Assembly (NCBI RefSeq): GCF_900143645.1
Contig: NZ_FRFD01000008.1
Location: forward strand, 59,595-123,594
Source: Anaerocolumna xylanovorans DSM 12503
GTDB taxonomy: Bacteria > Bacillota > Clostridia > Lachnospirales > Lachnospiraceae
Length of the DNA: 64,000 bases
Direction of reading: 5' to 3'
Part shown: piece by piece, positions 59,197-64,000 of the stretch
Numbering within the stretch: position 1 is the stretch's first letter
Layout: each line of letters opens with the position of its first letter
The notes under the pieces: generated by a model
Told to the model about the DNA's origin: nothing
What the model saw: only the letters and a program-made list of their open reading frames with translations
Database searches by the model: none
Translations under genes and position numbers: made by a program

Positions 59197-60672
59197 TTGG
59201 TTCACCAGTATAAAAACAACGGGTATAATATCGTGCTGGACGTTAACAGCGGAATGGTTCATGTAGTGGATGATTTAATCTACGATATTATAGAGTTGTA
59301 CAAAGAAGCTCCAAAAGATGAAAAGCATCTGGTTTCAGAGAAAGAAAAAGAAACCATAATCAATAAATTAACAGATAAATACCAAGGGCAAGGATACGCG
59401 GCCCTTTTTGATGAATATAAGGAAGAGGGAAAATCCGTCGAAAGTGCTGTAAAAGAAGCAGTTTCGGAAGTAGAAGAACTGATTGCAGAGGGTGCCCTCT
59501 TTACGGAAGATATCTATGAGAATTACATATCTGAATTTAAGTCCCGTCAGACGGTGGTAAAGGCTCTGTGCCTTCATATAGCCCATGACTGTAACCTTGC
59601 CTGTAAGTATTGTTTTGCAGAAGAAGGGGAATACCAGGGAAGGCGTGCCCTGATGAGCTACGAGGTGGGGAAGCAGGCACTTGATTTTCTGATTGCCCAT
59701 TCCGGCAACCGTAAGAATCTTGAGGTGGATTTCTTTGGCGGTGAACCCTTAATGAACTTTGATGTAGTGAAAAGGCTTGTGGAATACGGCAGGGAACAGG
59801 AGAAAATCCACAATAAGAAGTTCCGCTTTACCCTTACGACCAATGGAATTCTCTTAAATGACGAGGTCATGGAATTTGCCAATAGGGAAATGGGAAATGT
59901 GGTGTTAAGTATTGACGGACGAAAGGAAATCAATGACCTGATGCGCCCTTCAAGAAACGGAAAAGGCAGTTATGATATTATTCTTCCGAAATTTAAAAAG
60001 GTAGCCGAGAGCAGAAACCAGAATAACTATTACGTCAGAGGAACCTTTACCCATAATAACCTGGACTTTTCAGAAGATGTAATACATCTGGCGGAGTTAG
60101 GCTTTAAGCAGATATCCGTAGAGCCCGTAGTGGCACTTCCCGAGGAGAGCTATGCCATAAAGGAAGGGGATGTTGAGAAAGTCTATGAAGAGTACGATAA
60201 GCTAGCTGCCTATATTCTTAAGAAAAAGCAGGCGGGAGAAGGCTTTAACTTCTTCCACTTTATGATAGATTTGTCAGGAGGGCCCTGTGTTGCCAAGCGT
60301 CTGTCCGGCTGCGGCTCGGGAACAGAATATATGGCAGTAACACCCTGGGGTGATTTATACCCCTGCCACCAGTTTGTTGGAGAAGAGCAGTACCTTATGG
60401 GAAACGTCTTTGAAGGAGTTAAGAAGGCGGAACTGCAGGAGGAATTTAGGTGCTGTAATGTATATTCCAAGGAGAAATGCAAGGATTGCTTTGCCAAATT
60501 CTATTGCAGCGGAGGCTGTGCCGCCAATGCCTATAAATTCCACGGCAGTATTCATGATGCCTATGATATCGGCTGTAAGCTTGAAAGAAAACGAGTAGAG
60601 TGTGCACTTATGATAAAGGCAGCAGAAGCAGCCTTCCAAGAGGAAGCGGATGAACTGGAAGCTACGCTATAA
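59197..60672 (+). CDS. scfB: SCIFF maturase, radical-SAM/SPASM enzyme
   Basis: A 491-aa radical-SAM enzyme with TTG start after AAGGAGG. An N-terminal peptide-binding region is followed by the SAM cluster motif CNLACKYCFAEEGEYQGRRA, where three Cys bind the first 4Fe-4S cluster. GGEPLMNFDV is a SAM-site motif. The C-terminal SPASM region has Cys-rich segments (CVAKRLSGCGSG, CHQF, CCNVYSKEKCKDCFAKFYCSGGCA, GCKLER). It installs thioether cross-links in the SCIFF peptide encoded just before it. Confidence 0.95.
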   Translation: MVHQYKNNGYNIVLDVNSGMVHVVDDLIYDIIELYKEAPKDEKHLVSEKEKETIINKLTDKYQGQGYAALFDEYKEEGKSVESAVKEAVSEVEELIAEGALFTEDIYENYISEFKSRQTVVKALCLHIAHDCNLACKYCFAEEGEYQGRRALMSYEVGKQALDFLIAHSGNRKNLEVDFFGGEPLMNFDVVKRLVEYGREQEKIHNKKFRFTLTTNGILLNDEVMEFANREMGNVVLSIDGRKEINDLMRPSRNGKGSYDIILPKFKKVAESRNQNNYYVRGTFTHNNLDFSEDVIHLAELGFKQISVEPVVALPEESYAIKEGDVEKVYEEYDKLAAYILKKKQAGEGFNFFHFMIDLSGGPCVAKRLSGCGSGTEYMAVTPWGDLYPCHQFVGEEQYLMGNVFEGVKKAELQEEFRCCNVYSKEKCKDCFAKFYCSGGCAANAYKFHGSIHDAYDIGCKLERKRVECALMIKAAEAAFQEEADELEATL

Positions 60673-60691
60673 ACATAGATAAACCGAAAAT

Positions 60692-60741
60692 AATGCCTGT
60701 CTGGCTGTCTGAAACTTGGCAGCCCTGCACAGGCATTTTCC
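60692..60741 (+). terminator. Terminator-like hairpin before recJ
   Basis: AATGCCTGT (60692-60700) pairs with ACAGGCATT (60729-60737), with GGCTG/CAGCC inside, and TTTTCC follows. Confidence 0.7.
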
Positions 60742-60771
60742 TGTTTGGTGCTTAACAGAAAGGAGAATCCC

Positions 60772-62541
60772 GTGGAAAAGTGGGTACTAAGGAATAAGAA
60801 AGCAGATTTTGAAGCTATAATGAAAAGGTATGGAATCAGTGAATGCCTTGCAAGGCTGATTGTAAACAGGGGGCTTACAGAGGAAAGTGATATTGACCTT
60901 TACTTAAATCCTGATTATAACAGGATGTATAACCCTGACAGTATGAAGGACCTGGTAAAAGCCTGTGCAATATTAGAGGATAAGATAAACCATTCCCTGC
61001 CCATCCGGATAGTCGGAGATTATGACGTGGACGGAGTGGCATCTACCTACATACTTTATAAAGCTCTTGTTTTATGCGGCGCCAGGGTGGATTATGAGAT
61101 ACCTGACCGCATTAAGGACGGCTATGGGATCAATGAACAGATAATTGATGCCGCTTATGAGGCAGGGATTGATACTATTTTGACCTGTGATAACGGAATT
61201 GCTGCCTTAGAACAGGTAAAAAAGGCAAAAAAACTTGGGATGACTGTTATTGTAACAGACCATCACGATATTCCTTTTGTAATAGAAGGGGAAAAAAGAT
61301 ATCTGCTGCCGGAAGCAGATGCCATTGTAAACCCCAAACAGGAGGATTGCCCATATCCTTTTAAGCAGCTTTGCGGGGCAGCGGTAGCCTATAAGCTGAT
61401 AGAAACTCTGTTTAAGAGAAGGCGGATTGGAGAAGAAGAGCTGATACCTTTGCGGGAAGCTGTTGCCATTGCTACAGTTTGCGACGTCATGGAACTGACA
61501 GGAGAGAACCGTATCCTGGTAAAAAAAGGTCTTGAGCTTCTTAGGAAAACCGAAAATCTGGGCCTTAGGGCACTAATGGAAAAGAATCAAATTGTTATGG
61601 AGAATCTGGCTGCCTATCACTTGGGCTTTATTATCGGGCCCTGTCTTAATGCGGGCGGAAGGCTTGACACAGCAAAAAAAGGGCTGCGGCTTCTTTTGGC
61701 GGAAAATAAGGAAGAGGCAGACAGACAGGCCTCCGAATTAAAAAGCTTAAATGATCTGCGAAAGCAGATGACGGAAGAGGGTATTATAGAAGCAGTTTCT
61801 ATGATAGAAGGCTCTTCTTTAAAGGAAGATAAGGTGTTAGTGGTTTATTTGCAGGACTGCCATGAAAGTCTTGCGGGTATCATAGCCGGAAGGCTAAGAG
61901 AAAAGTATAATAAGCCGGCTATTGTATTAACCAAAGCGCATGATATGGTAAAGGGTTCCGGAAGATCCATAGAAAAGTATAACATGTATGAAGAGCTTAC
62001 CCGTTCAAGCAAATATCTGACGAAGTTCGGAGGGCATCCTATGGCAGCTGGTATGTCCCTGGCTCTTGAATCTGTGGAGTCTTTTAGAATAAGCCTTAAT
62101 AGCAATACCACATTAACGGAAGAAGATTTAATCCCAAAAGTAACCATAGATGTAGTACTGCCTCTGGGGTATGTATCGGAAGCACTGGTAGAAGAACTTA
62201 ATCTCTTAGAACCCTTTGGCAAAGGGAATGAAAAACCGCTCTTTGCAGACAGAAGCCTTAAAATCCTAAAGATGGCTGTTCTCGGGAAGAACCGTAATGT
62301 TCTAAAGTTTCTGGTAAGAAACCAATACGGCAAAGAAATGGATGCCATGTATTTTGGGGATGTCAATACTTTTCTTTCTTCTCTGGAGGAGACTTACGGC
62401 AGGGGAGAAGTGGACAAAGCTTTTCAGAACAGAACCAATTCAATGCAGCTGTCGCTTGCCTATTATCCGTCTGTAAATGAATATAACGGCAGCCGGAATC
62501 TGCAGATAGTTATTCAGCATTATAAGCCTGAAAATCTGTAA
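60772..62541 (+). CDS. recJ: Single-stranded-DNA-specific exonuclease RecJ
   Basis: A 589-aa DHH-family 5'-3' exonuclease. The start is GTG at 60772, five bases after AAAGGAG. The DHH motifs are VGDYDVDGVASTYILYKAL, LTCDNGIAA, VTDHHDIP and the C-terminal DHHA1 signature KFGGHPMAAGMSL. The OB-fold C-terminus is present. The length is typical. Confidence 0.95.
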   Translation: MEKWVLRNKKADFEAIMKRYGISECLARLIVNRGLTEESDIDLYLNPDYNRMYNPDSMKDLVKACAILEDKINHSLPIRIVGDYDVDGVASTYILYKALVLCGARVDYEIPDRIKDGYGINEQIIDAAYEAGIDTILTCDNGIAALEQVKKAKKLGMTVIVTDHHDIPFVIEGEKRYLLPEADAIVNPKQEDCPYPFKQLCGAAVAYKLIETLFKRRRIGEEELIPLREAVAIATVCDVMELTGENRILVKKGLELLRKTENLGLRALMEKNQIVMENLAAYHLGFIIGPCLNAGGRLDTAKKGLRLLLAENKEEADRQASELKSLNDLRKQMTEEGIIEAVSMIEGSSLKEDKVLVVYLQDCHESLAGIIAGRLREKYNKPAIVLTKAHDMVKGSGRSIEKYNMYEELTRSSKYLTKFGGHPMAAGMSLALESVESFRISLNSNTTLTEEDLIPKVTIDVVLPLGYVSEALVEELNLLEPFGKGNEKPLFADRSLKILKMAVLGKNRNVLKFLVRNQYGKEMDAMYFGDVNTFLSSLEETYGRGEVDKAFQNRTNSMQLSLAYYPSVNEYNGSRNLQIVIQHYKPENL

Positions 62542-62562
62542 AAGTCGGATGCCGTTACCAGG

Positions 62563-63558
62563 TTACAGCAGAGTTGTCCCGCCGTATTTATACTCTACGG
62601 GAAGCAGGTAAGGATTCGGGTACTTGGATTTATCCGGTGAGAGGAGTATATCCACACATGCCTTTGCAATCCTCTCAACCGGCTGGGCGATAGTGGACAT
62701 GTAATAGCCCAGACTGCCAAAGTGCTGGATTCCGTCAAATCCCACAAGCTGTATATCTTCGGGAATATCTTTATGGATGGAATGCAGATACTCAATAAGC
62801 TGAAAGCCAAGATAATCATTCACTGTAAAAATACCGTCAATTGGCGGAACATCCTTTCTTTCATAAGACTGTTCCAGAAAGTTACGGAAACATTCAATGG
62901 TGTCATCTCCGTCCGTCAAATCCAGAATATCAGGGGTAATGCCATTGTGTTCACAGGCATCCAGATATCCGTACTTACGTTTATTGGTCTCACCATAGAC
63001 AACAGAACCGGTTCGAATGTATACCGGATGTTTGCAGCCTGCCCCAATCAGCTTCTCAGTTGCCAGATATCCTCCGGTATAATTATCAGAAGCCACACAT
63101 AGCACCGTATTATTAAAATGACGGTCAATGGAGATAATGGGCAAATCTTCAGATACGTAACTGCTGATATCGCTGTATGTAAGCGCAATGATGCCATCTA
63201 CCTTATTTTGAGAGGCCATATTGATATAGAAAAGCTCTTTTTCACATTTTCCCTGAGAGCAGCAAAGCATCAGTTTATAATTTAATTCAAAGAGGTAAAG
63301 TTCTGTATAATGGGCAATGGATGCAAAAAAGGGATTGATGATATCCGGAAGTATGAGGGCAATGGTATAGGATTGCTTTGTTTTTAGCCCCCGCGCGTAG
63401 GTATTGACCTTATAATCCAGGCTTTTTATGGCATTTTCCACCTTGATTCTATATTCTTCGCCAACAGGCTGATTGTTAATTACTTTAGATACTGTGCCTA
63501 AGGCTACACCGGCTTCCCTGGCGACATCTTTCATGGTTGGATTGGAATAACGAGACAT
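62563..63558 (-). CDS. LacI-family transcriptional repressor
   Basis: A 331-aa repressor with the N-terminal helix-turn-helix (MKDVAREAGVALGTVSKVINN) and the periplasmic-binding-protein-like sensor domain (ALILPDIINPFFASIAHYTE, GIFTVNDYLGFQLIEYL, IQLVGFDGI). No strong ribosome binding site lies before its ATG, so translation may be modest. Three identical palindromes GAAACGTTTC in the adjacent region are the likely operators. It probably controls a carbohydrate operon beyond the right edge and itself. Confidence 0.9.
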   Translation of the reverse strand: MSRYSNPTMKDVAREAGVALGTVSKVINNQPVGEEYRIKVENAIKSLDYKVNTYARGLKTKQSYTIALILPDIINPFFASIAHYTELYLFELNYKLMLCCSQGKCEKELFYINMASQNKVDGIIALTYSDISSYVSEDLPIISIDRHFNNTVLCVASDNYTGGYLATEKLIGAGCKHPVYIRTGSVVYGETNKRKYGYLDACEHNGITPDILDLTDGDDTIECFRNFLEQSYERKDVPPIDGIFTVNDYLGFQLIEYLHSIHKDIPEDIQLVGFDGIQHFGSLGYYMSTIAQPVERIAKACVDILLSPDKSKYPNPYLLPVEYKYGGTTLL

Positions 63559-64000
63559 TATTTATTTGCAGGAATGAATTACACTCGGTTCCGGACTCCT
63601 GCTCCCCTTTCTGATATTATAAATTACAGATAACGGTTATGATATCTGATTGTAATACTAGCATATTGTGAGAAACGTTTCAAGGGGATGTGATGAAATA
63701 TATACTTTGACGCTGGAATAAAAAAACAGTAAGTTTTCTATTGACTTTGTAAATCACAAAAGTTATAATATAACCAGTACATGAAACGTTTCGTATTGTG
63801 AAAAGAGACAATGAGGAATGATTTGAGAAATTTGTAATCTACGAATTGTATATAAAATAATGGGTAATATATAGATTATATCAGCAGATGATGCTAAGAT
63901 TTTATTTTAAACAAGTGTGAAACGTTTCATAATAAGAAGTGAAGAATAAGTTGAAAATAAAAGACATTTTTCAACTACCAATTAACGAATATCCAATCAA
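63559..64000. promoter_or_regulatory. Intergenic control region with a rightward promoter and three LacI-type operators
   Basis: GAAACGTTTC occurs at 63672-63681, 63783-63792 and 63919-63928. A promoter for rightward transcription, TTGACT (63741-63746), 17 bp, TATAAT (63764-63769), has the middle operator near its start of transcription. A minus-strand TATAAT (63616-63621) could serve the repressor gene. AGTTGAAAA/TTTTCAACT (63950-63977) forms a hairpin, and the last about 35 bp resemble the 3' flank of the element before clpC. No coding sequence is seen. Confidence 0.82.

Overview
The window looks like a chromosomal segment of a low-GC, anaerobic, Gram-positive bacterium, most probably a Lachnospiraceae (Clostridium cluster XIVa) relative. 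The indicators are the SCIFF peptide with its radical-SAM maturase, the mcsA-mcsB-clpC locus, a rubrerythrin, several PTS systems with dedicated HPr proteins, BIG2/SH3/cadherin-like cell-surface proteins, strong AGGAGG ribosome binding sites, and frequent TTG/GTG starts. No rRNA genes and no intact prophage or insertion sequence were seen. One tRNA (Trp) is present.

Layout. 1-230 is the trailer end of a CRISPR array; its cas genes and leader lie outside. 300-7800 holds surface and membrane proteins (a BIG2 protein, VanZ, a small membrane protein), an aminopeptidase-T-like enzyme with a long extra N-terminal region, an isolated sugar-nucleotide epimerase and a small BIG2/DUF3862-like exported protein. 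7990-10530 is an xpaC-telA pair. 10630-14600 is a leftward fructose operon (fruR-fruK-fruA-HPr); its DeoR-type regulator is interrupted by an in-frame TAG, while its operators and promoter are intact. 14890-18470 is purE-M-N-D. 18660-22590 encodes a secreted SH3/glucosaminidase protein and a membrane-anchored cohesin-like partner. 22620-27300 is the protein-quality-control operon, with a YtrA-type GntR regulator where CtsR normally sits. 27500-33800 is mixed: a conserved small protein, radA, a soluble chemoreceptor-like protein, a 50-aa minus-strand gene, rubrerythrin, an MFS transporter, a holin-family protein and a zinc-ribbon protein.

33900-47220 is a 13-gene catabolic operon with its own HPr, PRD regulator and enzyme I, galactitol-type EIIA, two EIIBs and EIIC, plus a hydroxyacid dehydrogenase, a galactonate-dehydratase-like enolase-superfamily enzyme, a KDPG-type aldolase, a polyol dehydrogenase, an IlvD/Edd-type dehydratase and a HAD phosphatase. 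It reads as a self-contained uptake and degradation route for a polyol or sugar acid that ends in pyruvate plus a triose (phosphate). I consider this the best candidate for an undescribed pathway.

47690-52620 holds an SGNH hydrolase, a divergent AraC/SDR pair whose SDR gene is markedly GC-rich (probable transfer), and a BlaI-BlaR1 pair whose membrane peptidase contains an internal start for a lipoprotein. Then come tRNA-Trp, a GGDEF-EAL protein, tgt, yajC, a PHP phosphoesterase, a TIGR04086-like protein, SCIFF and its maturase, recJ and a LacI-family repressor. The window closes in a regulatory region with three identical palindromic operators and a rightward promoter for genes beyond the edge.

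Non-coding structure worth attention: a repeated hairpin element directly upstream of clpC and of tgt, a further hairpin downstream of clpC, 22-bp and 21-bp tandem repeats, and a Fur-box-like site between the rubrerythrin gene and the small minus-strand gene.
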